A stretch of DNA of 64,000 bases from Limnephilus marmoratus (GCA_917880885.1 OU862927.1:21049450-21113449); one strand, 5' to 3'. Numbered from the stretch's first letter, positions 23,296-35,109 are shown. Program-made: numbers and translations. Notes: generated by a model not told the origin, from the letters alone.

Positions 23296-24001
23296 AGAGA
23301 GATATAAAAGTCTCGTGTCACGGGGTTTGTGGTCGCATTGCTCCGAAACGGCCTGACCGATTTTTATGAGTTTTGTTAAAGTACATTTGGTAGGTATGAG
23401 AATAGGTTTCAAAGTATATTTCAAACCGCTAGGGAATTAGGGTGTTCCTACCCAGAAAAAAATTTCTATTTTTTGACAATTTTTTTATATGGCATCAAAA
23501 ATACGTTCAACTCCAAATTTTAACCCTCCTACCCTCACCCTCCCATTTTTTAATTTCAGTATTTTCGGATTTCAGTATTTTTGTGTGAACAAATTTAACC
23601 GTCTTTTGTATTTCAAACATAACGAAATTATTTATGTTGTTGAATGAAAGATGGCGCTACGTCCGCCTCATCGAACTTTCGTCCACATACGCGCAAGGTA
23701 TTCACGAGAAGCGTCGCGGCATTTTGATATTTCATTCGGCATCATGTTCTCGCGCTGGCAAACCATCGAGCTTATTTGTGTTGGCTAAAGACGGACTGAC
23801 AAAAAATATCGTACACTCAATCGCTCTTCGAAATTCATATCAATTTTCTTTATTTCATTTTCCTACTTTAGTTGGTGTTTTTTTGCTTTTATCGGCGGTC
23901 TTCACACACACTTACAATACTTTCGTTATTTTTGATTTAACAACCAAAATATTCACTAGAAATAATTTATATGGCAGAACAACGTTTGTCGGGTTAGCTA
24001 G
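23296..24001 (+). mobile_element. Helitron remnant with helicase C-terminus
   Basis: The 5' side has ATATAAAAGTCTCGTGTCAC, which resembles common insect Helitron starts. The 3' end is ACGTTTGTCGGGTTAGCTAG followed by T, the canonical CTAG|T. Between them, a frame at about 23690-23830 reads SCSRAGKPSSLFVLAKDGLT and KNIVHSIALR, typical of the extreme C-terminus of the Helitron Rep/helicase protein. Most of the protein is deleted. The 5' base is uncertain because it merges with the (GA)n tail of the neighbouring LINE. Confidence 0.75.
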
Positions 24002-25374
24002 TAATCAATAATACTTAAATTTTGGACAGAATTAGTTCAGAATAAGCTCAATGAGTTATGAAAGAATTAATGTCATTAGTTCTAAATATCTATAATTACT
24101 GATAAATTCGATAGCTCCATGAAAAGGGATGCGATTTCATGACACCAGAGTCTACTTTTCTAAAGTTTTTAGAGCTACGGACAAGTACCATTAAACTTCT
24201 TTGATATCTTTCAAATGTGCAGCTTCCTTTGACGTTAATGGCAGATATTCTAAACCAAAAAAATCATGCTTTGCAAAGCTGTTAGTGTTCGTTCAATCGT
24301 GGAGCTAAATGTTATCACACACAATCCTCCACTGATATTGCAATTGGAGGGGACCCCACCACTTTCCCAATGGCGTTATAAGGAAACATATGGTTTCCTC
24401 CTTCACCGCACACGTCAAGACTGTCTTTTATTGAATGAAGCTATATTTATTTGAACGACTCTAGACCCTCCAATGTCCATGCATACGGAGTTAGTAAGCA
24501 GTATGCAAGTACTTACATTAACATAATACTTAAGAATAATAAATGTGGCAGCCCGTGGAAAATTCTTCTGAAATCTGTAGAGAAAAATATGTACAGATAA
24601 AAGTATTAGTAAATAAAAAGAAAAATAAGAGTTGCGCCCGGTTGAGGAAGCCTGGAATAAGAGAAATAACGAAAAATAAAAGTAATCATATAATGCAAGT
24701 ACTTACAATAATAACAGAGAGAAAATAAAAAGCATAGAAAGAAAATATTCAGAGAAGGAATTCCACAACCACCAGGCAGTCCCAATGACAATGTGAACGG
24801 CTATCGGCCCAACCGCAGACGAAACCCGGAGTCCGCGCCCTATAGCTGGCTCTGATATTGTAATGTATCAATATACAATTTAATACAACACTACGTAATG
24901 TAACAAGTTCTATTGCCATCAAAACCACTGCCAAAACCACTGAGCAATGGCCATTTAGTTGATAATAAATAAGGTTACAATTGGCCCGCTGAGATACGTG
25001 GAAATTTATAATGGAGATCGTAATATGTTAATGTTGTGTACAATAATGGTTCGGTCAGAACAATGTTGTTTCGGTTAATTGGATAATATGCTTGGCCTGA
25101 TATTGAAAACTGCATTGTACTGGGAATTGACATGCTATGTTAAATTACAATGCTGGAATAGATACAGAGTAAGCTAGATTGGTCGAAAGGGTCAGAAAAA
25201 ATACGAAATATACTTAGTAAAACTGGGTACTTTTTAGAGCATCTGTCTATTTTTATGTGGATATCTATAGGGGATACGATGTGTGGTTGTGTCGTATAAA
25301 TTAAAAAGCATTATCACTGTACAGATTTATTATAACAATTACATCCGTGCCATAATTCATATTTTGAATTCATA
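24002..25374. other. no gene recognised
   Basis: Unassigned sequence. Short frames have no family motif. Confidence 0.35.
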
Positions 25375-25515
25375 TTTTGTACAAAGCACAAGTGTGTCCC
25401 ATGGTTGAAATTGGCAGCCACCTCTGGTCTGGAGCTCCAAAATACCTGAAAAATACCCTCGACTCTGAACGGGCGGTCCGTTTGATAGATTCTCCCATCT
25501 TAGCAGTCTACCTCT
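25375..25515 (+). pseudogene. short LINE fragment
   Basis: The translation VEIGSHLWSGAPKYLKNTLD followed by RAVRLIDSPIL closely matches the LINE at 49414-49938 (VEFGSHLWSGASKYLKNTLD, RAIRLIDSPIL). Both ends are truncated. Confidence 0.75.
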
Positions 25516-25560
25516 ATCCCAAAATATACTGTTTTTTTGAGTAACTATAATATAATATTA

Positions 25561-26400
25561 GGTCCTTACATATGAAATTGGCGTTTTGCCGTACTGGCAA
25601 CTTTGATCTCAAATATCTTCTATATGGTTAGGAATTCCAAATTCAAATTTATACAGCCATTTACTCATGTATTTGTGTTTCGAAAATTATAATTCATTTG
25701 TTTTTTCCTTAATTGTTTTTTTTCTTTGCGTCACTGAATTTACAAAATAGAAAACTTGAAATATCGCGTTATTTACGAGTACGAGTTCCACCGTGGCACC
25801 AGAAATCGTTATGGAAATTTCGACCTGCAGAACAAGCCCCGTGGACGGCCGGAGACCAAAGTTGATAATGAAGAATTGAAGGCTATTGTGGAAGCGGATC
25901 CATCGCAAACTACGTCCGAGTTAGCTGCAGACTGCGGTGTTAGTTATAAAACTGTTTTAATCCACTTGAAGCAAATTAAGAAGGTGAAAAGGCTTGAATT
26001 GAGTGAAGCAAATCAACAAATGCGCGTTAGAACGCTAGACCACACACTGCATAACAGACGGCTACCAAATTAGAGGAGCTTCAATTGGAATGTCTAAGAC
26101 ATCCCGTGTACTCTCCGGACCTTGCTCCAACAGATTACAATTTTTTTCGAAATTTGAATAACTCCTTGCAAGGGAAAAAATTCAACTCTGATGGGGCAGT
26201 CCAAACCGCCTTCAAAGAGTTTATTGATTCCCGTCCGAATGGTTTTTTTAGTAAAGGGATCGATGAACTACCTATGAGATGGTAAAAGTGCATAGATAGC
26301 AATGTTACATACTTTGATTAAATAAATATATTATGTATATTAAAAACAAATCGAATTTATGTTCCTCCCACACAAAACGCCATTTTTGCATGTAAGGACC
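25561..26400 (+). mobile_element. mariner element, 840 bp, internally deleted
   Basis: Inverted termini GGTCCTTACAT... / ...ATGTAAGGACC are flanked by TA on both sides. The 5' part encodes mariner transposase sequence (NFDLQNKPRGRPETKVDNEE, ADPSQTTSELAADCGVSYKT). The 3' part encodes the C-terminus (HPVYSPDLAPTDYNFFRNLN, KKFNSDGAVQTAFKEFIDSR). The central DDE catalytic region is missing, so it cannot move itself. The target is a TA at the centre of an AT-rich palindrome. Confidence 0.92.
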
Positions 26401-26425
26401 TAATATTATAAAAAACAGTATATTA

Positions 26426-26723
26426 TCTTTACAAATGAAGTCGCTTCCACGCAATGGGTTTTCATGCGGTTTTGTTTTCACCAATAGATAGAGTGATTCA
26501 TGAGGAAGGTTTTTAGGTATGTTATTTGTCAAGATTTTGTGTAAATTGGTTGAAATATATAGATAAAGGGAGCGGGCTGGCGAAAGGGCAGCGGGCAGTG
26601 GGCAGCGTGCTGGTAAGCGGGCGGTGGGGATTTGATTTAACAGATGGCGTTGGATATAAAGGTTAGGTAATTGCGTGACGTTATGATTCATTAGCCACAG
26701 CAACGTGTGGCCGGGTCTGCTAG
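26426..26723 (+). mobile_element. non-autonomous Helitron, 298 bp
   Basis: It begins TCTTTACAAATGAAG after an A and ends AACGTGTGGCCGGGTCTGCTAG before a T, which are canonical Helitron boundaries without duplication. The block TTTTCACCAATAGATAGA near its start is typical of this kind of insect Helitron. The middle is (GCGGGC)-rich. No coding sequence. Confidence 0.82.
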
Positions 26724-29159
26724 TAAAAAAATAAAGTAACTTAATCGATTACAAAGTCCGTATATTTTTATTCTACAGGAAGGAACTGATTTTTGGATTG
26801 CTCATCTATTGTCGTACATTTCAATGCATTTGAAAACTCATTAGACCGAATCGATGGCAGAACATTGTTCAGTTACATCATTATAATTGCTGTCACATCA
26901 TCTGAGTCTCAATTACCAAACTATTGACGCTGTATAAATTCATAACAAATAGCAACAAACCTCCTGCAAATAAATAATTTTAAAGACATGCCTTCTGCAA
27001 AAATGCAGACATAGTCCCAAATACACAGTCACTTTCAAGGGGAAACAAAGATAACAGTACACATTTAGGTTCTATTACCAATCTTCGTGCGTAGCAGCAA
27101 GACATTGGACAGAAAAAGTATACTTAATATACGAGAAATGAGATAAAAACAGGGGAAAACTAAAAACGAGGAACGACAGCTAAAATCAGAAATTTAGGCT
27201 ACATTGTCATCTAGAGACACGACTGTGTATCATTCACACTATAAACCTTCCGTCAGGCGCAAAGCAAATCCTAACACGATCGTGCGCAATTCATCTGTGA
27301 GATTAAATCACAGAAAAACAGATTGACATAGATTTTTCGCTTAATTTTATTGTATATGCTTTAAAAAAGTCATATAAAAGAATTATAAAAGCTTGCAACA
27401 AAGAATAAAGTTACCTATATAAAAATCATATAACGTAAATAAAATCCGCAAAGGTACCTACTTATAAAAAAGTTTCATGACTTTGTATGGTAACACTTTT
27501 TTTAAAAATTGGTAGGTAACATAACATAATACCATAAAATAACATTGTGACTAGCCAAGAACAAAAAAAGCGATTAAAAAATATGTTACAATGTTATTCA
27601 AAAGGCTTCAGACTGGATTGCAGTAGTAACATTACTTTCACAATCGGGCGCAATTCATCTGACAGATTACTGCATATCTAGCAGCGACCCACAATCCGCA
27701 CGAGACGAATGGAAACTAGCCCACAAAATAAGGAGGCCATGCCCTTGGGTCAGAGACCCTTTGGCACAAAAATAACAGATCACTTCATCTCAGAGATTAG
27801 TTGAGCCTAACGGAAGATTAAATTGTTTTAGCAGCACCCTGTCAAAAACTATGGTGGTTTAAATTGCAAAGAATGTTAAAAGAAGAAATTTTGTACTGTG
27901 TTATGGATTACAAATCTGTCGAACAATTAGAAGAAATTAAAATATTATATCAGTTAATTTCAAATTAGCCAAGGGCAGCAAAAAAGGGGAGCATATGCCC
28001 ATCTATCGAAAATGGACGCTTAGCGTGTCTATTAAATGGTTTTTTCCCCAATATCCCTTCAGAAATAAATTATAAGCCCATGAGATATTTCAAAGAACCC
28101 TAACAATGTATTATTACGAAGACAAGTTTCCCGGTGGGATTCGGGCGACCATGATTTATTCGCGAATATACGGGATAATCTTTTCACGCTACAACTAGAA
28201 GGCAAATGCCCGGCTAATGGTAGAACGCAGTGGAGCGTGGTCACCCTTTCGTAGACTGGTCTTTCCCACATTCTGAGATTCGTAGGTTCGTATCGGATAA
28301 AACGCACAAAGAAATATATAGTTTTGAGATATCAGCGTTTGAAGTTATGAAGTTATGAACGGTAAGTGTTAGAACTTCGTGTGAGTTTGATACTTTAGAT
28401 TTAGAATATTAAAGTAAAAAATATATACTTACCAAAAATCATACAACCCATTGATGCATTATCACATTATATCGTAATAATAATAAAGTAAATAATAATC
28501 TTTAAAGAATTTACATATAAAAATGCAAAAAAAAGCCATTTTAAATCTGTGTAGGATTACAAATTTTTAAAAAATATTTATATTAAGGGATCAGTAAGAT
28601 TTATAGGTTCAATTAGGAATTCCACAGAGCCGAACCCTCTGATATGAAAATATCTGGAGTCGGTGAATTATTTTCTCATTTGGTCTCTGGTAGGTTGACA
28701 TGTTGTTCTTGTATTGTTTTGTATTTATAATACTTATATAGTGCAATTGCATAGCGTGGATTGACTAGATGCTCATTTGGGGAAGTGTGTGAAAGGGTTT
28801 AGTTTTTCCTGTGGGGAAAATTTAACCCGGAGATTTAAATCTGGTGCGGAAAACAAACAGCTTTACAAAGATACATAAAAAGAGTGCTAAAGTAAAACAG
28901 TAAGCCTAAAACATGTTTTCGCCGATAAAAAACATGTTTTCGCTGGTAAAGCAGTTACTCTCTTAAAATATTGAAAATTCGTTAGTGAAATAATTCAATC
29001 AAAACGCATTTCAAATGTTAAAGCAATAAAGAAGACAAAAAAGCTGCGTAGAACTACATTATTAACTAAAACACGATAATTTTTATTTTATTTTATTATT
29101 ATTTTTACACTAAAAGTACTGATGGTGTTTTTTGTGAATACAGTATACCAGTCCCGACT
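26724..29159. other. no gene recognised
   Basis: A long unassigned stretch. A motif close to CGCAATTCATCTG..AGATTA occurs twice (about 27289 and 27648), hinting at an old repeat. No ORF or RNA is supported. Confidence 0.35.
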
Positions 29160-29502
29160 GTTGCCACCAAAGATATTCAAATACAGAAGAGATATGCTAT
29201 GGTGTCCGCGCAACTGTCGCCGGACTACGCGCTAATTAGCGTAGTTTTCATACAAAAAGAATTTGTTCATTTCGTTAATTTTTTGAAAATGTGCATTAAT
29301 ATTGGTTAACAATATATTTTGAATAAGGAAAGAATTCGTTCATTTAGTTTAACATTCGTTTGGTTTATTCATTAATTATTTGTTCTTTTAGTTTATTTGC
29401 TAATTGGTAAACAATATCGGCGACACCCGGAAGCGCAGACCCACATAGTAAAAACAGCAGAGAGCACATCTACTTATATTTCAATATCTTTGGTTGCCAC
29501 CC
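29160..29502. mobile_element. possible MITE with TIRs
   Basis: TTGCCACCAAAGATATTCAA at 29160-29180 mirrors TTCAATATCTTTGGTTGCCA near 29480-29500. The interior is non-coding with repeated TTCGTT/TTCATT motifs. No clear target duplication was found. Confidence 0.5.
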
Positions 29503-29569
29503 ATCTGGAGCCTGAATTGAACTGAATTGGGGCAACGTTTTAAGATTTTCACGGCCAAAAGTATTTTTG

Positions 29570-29665
29570 CAGTGTCAGCGTCCAGTGAGCAGCGGCCATC
29601 ATCAGGCCAGATCCGGCAGATTCGGTAGATCTGCCTTGATGATGGACACTGCAACGCTGTCCGAA
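29570..29665. repeat. degenerate hammerhead-like motif pair in opposite orientation
   Basis: On the plus strand TTGATGATGGACA...TGTCCGAAACG resembles a CUGAUGA / stem II / GAAAC hammerhead core, with a mutated first base and no GUC. On the minus strand CCTGATGATGGCC begins a similar motif whose GAAA side is disrupted. Such motifs are common in Penelope-like elements. Activity is unlikely. Confidence 0.4.
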
Positions 29666-29714
29666 ACGTTGGCTAAAGAAGGAGGTAGCGCAACGTGGCA
29701 TAACACCCCAAAAC

Positions 29715-29870
29715 AAATAACGAAAATGAATTGGGGCATGTTGTGAAGTTGAAGGTAACGAAGAAAGGAAGAGAATAAGAAGGAGGAAAGTTAGGAAGTA
29801 CCTGACTATTCAGATCTAGCTTTCCAAGCAATGATTCAACTCTGAACGGCTGGAGGTCTTCCACAAAGGG
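29715..29870 (-). mobile_element. degenerate SINE B fragment
   Basis: Keeps AATTGGGGCATGTTGTGA, GGAAGTACCTGACTATTCAG and CAACTCTGAACGG in the order of SINE B read on the minus strand. Confidence 0.6.
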
Positions 29871-30084
29871 GAAGTTGAGAGTACTTGTCTATTACTCTGG
29901 AAGGACGGATTTTTTTCTAAAGAAAGGTTAGTGGCGGAGTTATCAAATGCGTCTAGTTTCCATCCAGGAGTCATGGGTTTATTTCATCTTCTTGATAAGG
30001 CATCCAAGGACTTACCATGGAGTTTCTCAAAATTTGTCTATTTTTTAGTTTTGTTTTTACTTTAACTCAACACAGTAGACTGCG

Positions 30085-30385
30085 ATTGTTATCTTTGGAA
30101 ATGCTGTGTGGAGGGTATTTTAAAGAAAGGAAGAAGAGAAAAAAGTCTGTGAGAGGTGAGTAGGAATCTGCAAGTCGGTGAGACAAGGAGCAATGTATAC
30201 GTGAGACATCTCTTCCACTGCAGTACTAGGCGATGCGAGTCGAGATTCCTACTGGAGACGTCAAAAGGTCTCTCTAAATCGTCCTTCCGAACCGGCCCAT
30301 CACGCAGTATGTGGGTAAACGCATCCGCTGTAAAAACTTAGACAAACCTCACCTCATAAACCCGGACACCCCGCCTTGGTCACCA
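30085..30385 (-). mobile_element. SINE C copy, minus strand
   Basis: Shared blocks GATTGTTATCTTTGGAAATG, GGTAAACGCATCCGC and CACCTCATAAACCCGGACACC follow the SINE C order. The 3' hairpin is missing. Confidence 0.65.
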
Positions 30386-30514
30386 AACTTAGCGAAACAA
30401 ATTGAAAGGTTATTCGTAACCTCATAACTTTAGTCTGCCTTTTGAACAAAATTAAGATGAAAAATATACTTAATTTCACAATAACCCAAGACACTGTCAT
30501 AGAATTGTAACCCT

Positions 30515-30870
30515 ATAAACAAAAATTTTAACAAAACAAAAAAACGACTTCAAAAAATGCACTAAAAAGTAAAAAAATAATTTCGTATTCTTCTACAACT
30601 TTATAATCAACTTACCTTTTCTACTCATCAATATGTAGATACGATTGTTATTTTTGGAGTCGGTGTCGGCGGGAAAGGAGGGTCAAGTGAATACGCCGGG
30701 CCGCGGGTACCTTGGTTGACACCGACTCCAAAAATAACAATCGTGCCTACATATTGATGAGTAGAAAAGGTAAGTTGATTATAAAGTTGTAGAAGAATAC
30801 GAAATTATTTTTTTACTTTTTAGTGCATTTTTTTAAGTCGTTTTTTTGTTTTGTTAAAATTTTTGTTTAT
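30515..30870. repeat. inverted repeat: 153-bp arms, 50-bp loop
   Basis: 30515-30667 and 30718-30870 are reverse complements with no indels (coordinates sum to 31385) and few mismatches. The GC-rich loop contains GGGCCGCGGGTACC. The outer arm holds AAACGACTTCAAAAAATGCA, a sequence reminiscent of the element that ends near 31325. Confidence 0.88.
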
Positions 30871-31330
30871 TTTTTGATTTTTAGTGAATCTGAAATACAC
30901 TAACTAATTCGATTAAGATTCGGCCGAGTATCGTAAATTTGTTCTTCAGAATCGGAGAGTTCCATTACTTTGTCATGGATCCCATAACCAGAACCTAACC
31001 AAACTTTCATCAAACTACCCTTGAAGTATATCCTTACCAATAAAAAAAAATCATCGAAATCGGTTGGCGTGATATTGAGTTATTCGTCCATTTGTCGCGC
31101 ACATACTTGATGCAAATTTAAGACTTATATGATTTTCTCATGGATCGCATTGTTGAAACTGGACCAAATTAAAATGGGACCACACGGGAAGCACCAGCTT
31201 TCAAATAAAAAAAGAATCATCAATATCGGTTCACCCAGTCGAAAGTTCTGACGTAACAAACATAAAAAAAAAAAAAAAAACAATACAGTCGAATTGAGAA
31301 CCTCCTCCTTTTCGAAGTCGTTTAAAAAAG
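30871..31330 (-). mobile_element. interspersed repeat ending in CCTCCTCCTTTTCGAAGTCG
   Basis: It contains two related blocks (AATCATCGAAATCGGTTGGC and AATCATCAATATCGGTTCAC) and ends GAATTGAGAACCTCC, TTTTCGAAGTCGTTT. The terminal GAAGTCGTTT mirrors AAACGACTTC at the start of the adjoining inverted repeat, so the two may be one element spanning 30538-31325. I recall this end sequence as common in moths and butterflies. Confidence 0.45.
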
Positions 31331-31839
31331 AAACCGAAGCAAAAAGGTTTAAAATTTATCAAACTTTTAAAGCCATCTTTACTTTGCATACCTATCCTTT
31401 ACGGAAAACCAAAATGGAACTCGTAAAAAAATGTAAAATATCTAAAAAGATATTGTCGAAACCCATTTCACAGAGCGAAGGAAGGGAAGAAATAAATTCA
31501 TAAAATGTGATGCAGTGATAAATAAATGTTATTTTTTCTAAAGGTTCATTTTAATAGCAGAAATGCTTGTTTTCTTTCGCTCGAAGAGATGTTTCTTGCA
31601 TTGTTAGGTTAGCGTTCAGTCAGAGAAATTAAAATCTTCGATTTTTTTGCCTTTGTCGTCATTTTTGTGTTTTCAAAAGTAAACAAAATGGTAAAATGTA
31701 AAATAACAAAACTTTCACAAAGATGTAAAAGATCGTCGGAGAAGATTTTTTCAAATGTTAGTTTTTTATGTAAAAAAAGGTTCTACACATTTTATTAATA
31801 ATTTAAAAAAAAACAGGCCTTGTACATTACGGAACATTA
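31331..31839. other. no gene recognised
   Basis: A 69-codon lysine-rich frame crosses 31294-31503 but has no supporting motif. Confidence 0.3.
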
Positions 31840-32000
31840 TTCCCAACTCCCCGGAGCTAGGGACCTAGGGGTCCAAGGGGAAAGAGATATGAAACATGAG
31901 GGGTGGGAGAAGATTCAGTTCTGGTCACTAATTATGGCTGATGCCATTTCAAGCAATGTTTCTTTTGTGAATGGTTTTCTTTGAACACTCTGCAACAAGA
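31840..32000 (-). mobile_element. degenerate SINE B fragment
   Basis: GGTCACTAATTATGGCTGAT, GCCATTTCAAGCAATGTTTC and a following TGAATGG match the SINE B core on the minus strand. Confidence 0.55.
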
Positions 32001-32433
32001 TACAATTTAATCGAAGCAAGCGAATATGTGGTTGGGCGTTTACACAATTCATAGCTAAACTTATCTACATACATCTACATATATCATAGACTCTGTGCTT
32101 GTAGCTTGATTGTCACACATTCCTTTCCTATCCATCCCTATCATGTTCCTTTTCCTTCCTATTCCATTCCTATGTACCAGTTATTTCGTTGCCATAACAT
32201 ATAGTTTTCCGCACCCCGCAACCTCAAACTGAATCCGCATACGCAAGTAAGTGCATAAATAAACCAGCCAAGATAGCAGAGTGTTACAAGTTACCGCAGC
32301 AAGTCCCTACCTTCCTTTCCTTCCTTTCACACACCTATATTTCAAAACACATACAAGGTCCTTCGACGTCCACATCCGCACTTAAACCACACATCATTCA
32401 GTATGTTTCCGCTGGAAAAGATTAAACATTTGA
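32001..32433. other. no gene recognised
   Basis: Pyrimidine-rich sequence with CCTTTCCTTCC-type runs. Nothing recognised. Confidence 0.35.
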
Positions 32434-32822
32434 CGGCCGGCATAGTTCAGCGGCAAGGCTCTTGACTAACACTCCGAAGGACGCGGGATCGAATCCTGGC
32501 GTGGCAAATAAATTTTATTTGATTAATTTGTGTTATTTCACAATTTATTCATTTAAAATAATATACAGTATATTTACGGCACGTTCCAGAGCGGAAGATA
32601 CTCCCAGTATCGCCCTGGTGTAAGACCACTATTCAGAATTGAAACGTTGCTTGAAATGGCTTTAGCCGTGTTTGATGACCAGATCTGAATAGGCAGGTAC
32701 AGGTACCCCACCTTCCTCTTCCCTATCTCCTTCCCCTCCCCACTACCTTCAGCCTCACAACATACCCCAATTGGGGATGCCATAGTCCCACTGGTTCTTG
32801 TGCGGTATTCATGTAAAAAAAG
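32434..32822 (+). mobile_element. SINE B, near full length, plus strand
   Basis: The tRNA-like head (about 32435-32506) has a TAGTTCAGCGGCAAGG A-box region and a GGGATCGAATCC B box. An AAATAAATTTTATTTGATTA linker follows, then the roughly 300-bp body with the TTCCAGAGCGGAAGATACTC, CAATTGGGGATGCCATAGTC and TTCTTGTGCGGTATTCA blocks and an A-rich tail. Confidence 0.82.
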
Positions 32823-32999
32823 AAAAACAACATTTAAAAAGTTTAAAAACAGTTCTTTCAGAAAAGAGCAGTTGTGGTGAAAAAATATCGACAAAATTTT
32901 TCCGAAGTAGGTACAAAAATTAAAAAAAAAATCATGGCTTCCAAGTGAAGGATTAAAAAATTATAATTATATGGGTTTGGCTTTCATAATGCGCTACAT

Positions 33000-33055
33000 A
33001 TTGAATTTGTAAGTTCCGGCAAGATTCTGGGTTCAAGTCCCAGTTGCGACCGTTT
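33000..33055 (+). repeat. tRNA-like 3' half
   Basis: GGGTTCAAGTCCCAGTTGCG gives a good B box and T-arm, but the 5' half does not fold as a tRNA. A SINE head or tRNA relic. Confidence 0.4.
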
Positions 33056-33367
33056 CCTTTTTATTGTCTTTATCTTTATCTCATTCATATTTTCGTTTAG
33101 ATTTTAGGATATTTTCCATTAATTTTATTCAACCCATGTTGACTCTATTATGCATAAAATTTAAATACCTTCACTGCAACTAACCAAGATTAATATTTCC
33201 TCCTAATTACATTTTCCAGGCAACGCAATGCCATGCAGTTAGGGGAACGGAAAGGAAGAAAAAAAATTAAATGACCAATTAGGAGACTTCAGCTCGGATC
33301 CTTAAATCAACGACTAATTGTTGTTTATGGAGCTTTCTGGAAATTGTGTTCCAGTATTCAGTTCATA

Positions 33368-33892
33368 GTGCCTCCGTTCACGGAGATACTCACAAGATAC
33401 TCAATCCTCGTACGCGTATCATACGCGCCGATCATAAGTACCCCCCGTAAGATTTTGCTGGTGCCCGTTCACGGCGCCACGCGGTGGCTGTCGGTTTCCA
33501 ATCAGTATCACGATACCGACAGTGCTGATCGCACGCGACGCGTCGCATCATTTGTGTCTGATACTTATTCGTTTGACGTTTGACAGAGTGGTGTCGGAAC
33601 ATGGAAGTAATGTTAGATTTGTTCTAGAAGCCGAAAAAATGCATGTTTATATAACTTTACTTTACCAGAATACGTAAGAAAGGATTTAGTGGAGAAGACA
33701 TGGATTGATGTTGGAAAAAAAGTCTTTGACATCGCTTGACAGCATGTTAACTCCACGGCTGTACATGAAAAATGATCAAATTCAGATAGCGCCGTGTACG
33801 AAGACCAGCATTAAAAAGTAGTACATCCGCAGGGCACTTGTGGTTTCGTCACAATTACGTAGATTGTAAGTATCTCCATGAACGGAGGGCCT
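33368..33892. mobile_element. 525-bp TIR element with TA flanks
   Basis: Ends GTGCCTCCGTTCACGGAGAT and complement of AGGCCCTCCGTTCATGGAGA form about 26-bp TIRs, each bordered by TA. The interior is non-coding and GC-richer than its surroundings. Confidence 0.6.
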
Positions 33893-34174
33893 TAGTCTTA
33901 CAGAGCTAATAGGTCAGGCGCGAATCGATATGGATATCGATGTCGTGTGTAAAACTATTTGTCTGTCTTTTGTTTATACAAAGAAGAGTTTCCGTGCTCT
34001 ATGGCGGGCTGATGATTTGATTTTTATCCTAATATACAGTTTTATTCCGAGATTTGATCTTCAAATAACAGGAAGGTCACTATCTAAGTCAGATTTTGAA
34101 GAACTCGGTGTAAAGCCCGGTTATCTCTAGTTTGAAATAGAACACTACAATACCTGTTTTAATTTGAATTAGAT

Positions 34175-34845
34175 GGTTCCATGACAGTTCATCCTGCGAC
34201 AATTCATCCGGCGACAGTTCATCCTGCGACAGTTCATCCGGCCGACAGTTCATCCTGCCGACAGTTCATCCTGCCGACAGTTCTTCCCGCCGACAATTCA
34301 TCCGGCGACAATTCATCCTGCCTGATCATTTAGAAGATTTTTTCTTCAAGTAAGTATGCAAAGAGGATATACGGCCGTACAACCAAAATCGATATACTTA
34401 TATCTGAAGGCATCTTGAGTGGAAATCAGCTGTAAAAATATTTTTACTAACAATAATTTCGACTCTCCGAAGAAGCATGCGTGAATAACAAAATACGACA
34501 TACTTATACGTGCAGTCGGCTTAGCAAAGAACGGTAAAGATTCCTACTTGCATCTAATATAACTTTTTTAACCTAACCTAACCTAACCTAACCTAACCTA
34601 ACCTAACCTAACCTTCATATATAAGTATATCGATTTTAGTTGTAGGGCCGTATATCCTCTTTGCATACTTACTTAATAAAAATCTTCTAAATGATCAGGC
34701 AGGATGAATTGTCGCCGGATGAATTGTCGGCAGGATGAACTGTCGGCAAGATGAACTGTCGGCAGGATGAACTGTCGGCCGGATGAACTGTCGCAGGATG
34801 AACTGTCGCCGGATGAATTGTCGCAGGACGAATTGTCGGGTCACC
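34175..34845. mobile_element. Mutator-like foldback element with minisatellite arms and a TTAGG array
   Basis: The arms are arrays of a roughly 15-16 bp unit (GACAGTTCATCCTGC and variants) in opposite orientation. They are followed inward by mirrored unique sequence (AAGTAAGTATGCAAAGAGGA and its complement). A (CCTAA)n array of about nine units lies at 34570-34613. GAATTAGAT occurs immediately outside both ends (34166-34174 and 34846-34854), a 9-bp target duplication typical of Mutator-like elements. Termini are GGT...ACC. There is no transposase. Confidence 0.8.
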
Positions 34846-35109
34846 GAATTAGATGCTTGAAATAGCTATTGCCATATTTGGTGAAGTAGTCAGGTACTTT
34901 TTCACGATAACGTACTAGGCTGACATCTGCTACGCCTAATAACTACGACATCTACTACGCAATTACGTGTATATAATCATTGTAAGAAAACTTGATGAAT
35001 TAAATGACGTCATCACAGAATAAGCCTTGCTACACAGAATCTCGTTATTAAATGTAATATAATATAGTACTAGCAAGTACCCTAATTTTAACCAGCGATT
35101 CCTGCCCCC

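Noticed and set aside
22861..23424. 187-residue minus-strand frame
   Set aside because: Antisense shadow of the RTE-like LINE, whose sense strand shows the family motifs.
34183..34845. CRISPR-like array of short repeats
   Set aside because: Units are contiguous minisatellite without unique spacers, inverted at the other end, in a eukaryotic genome.
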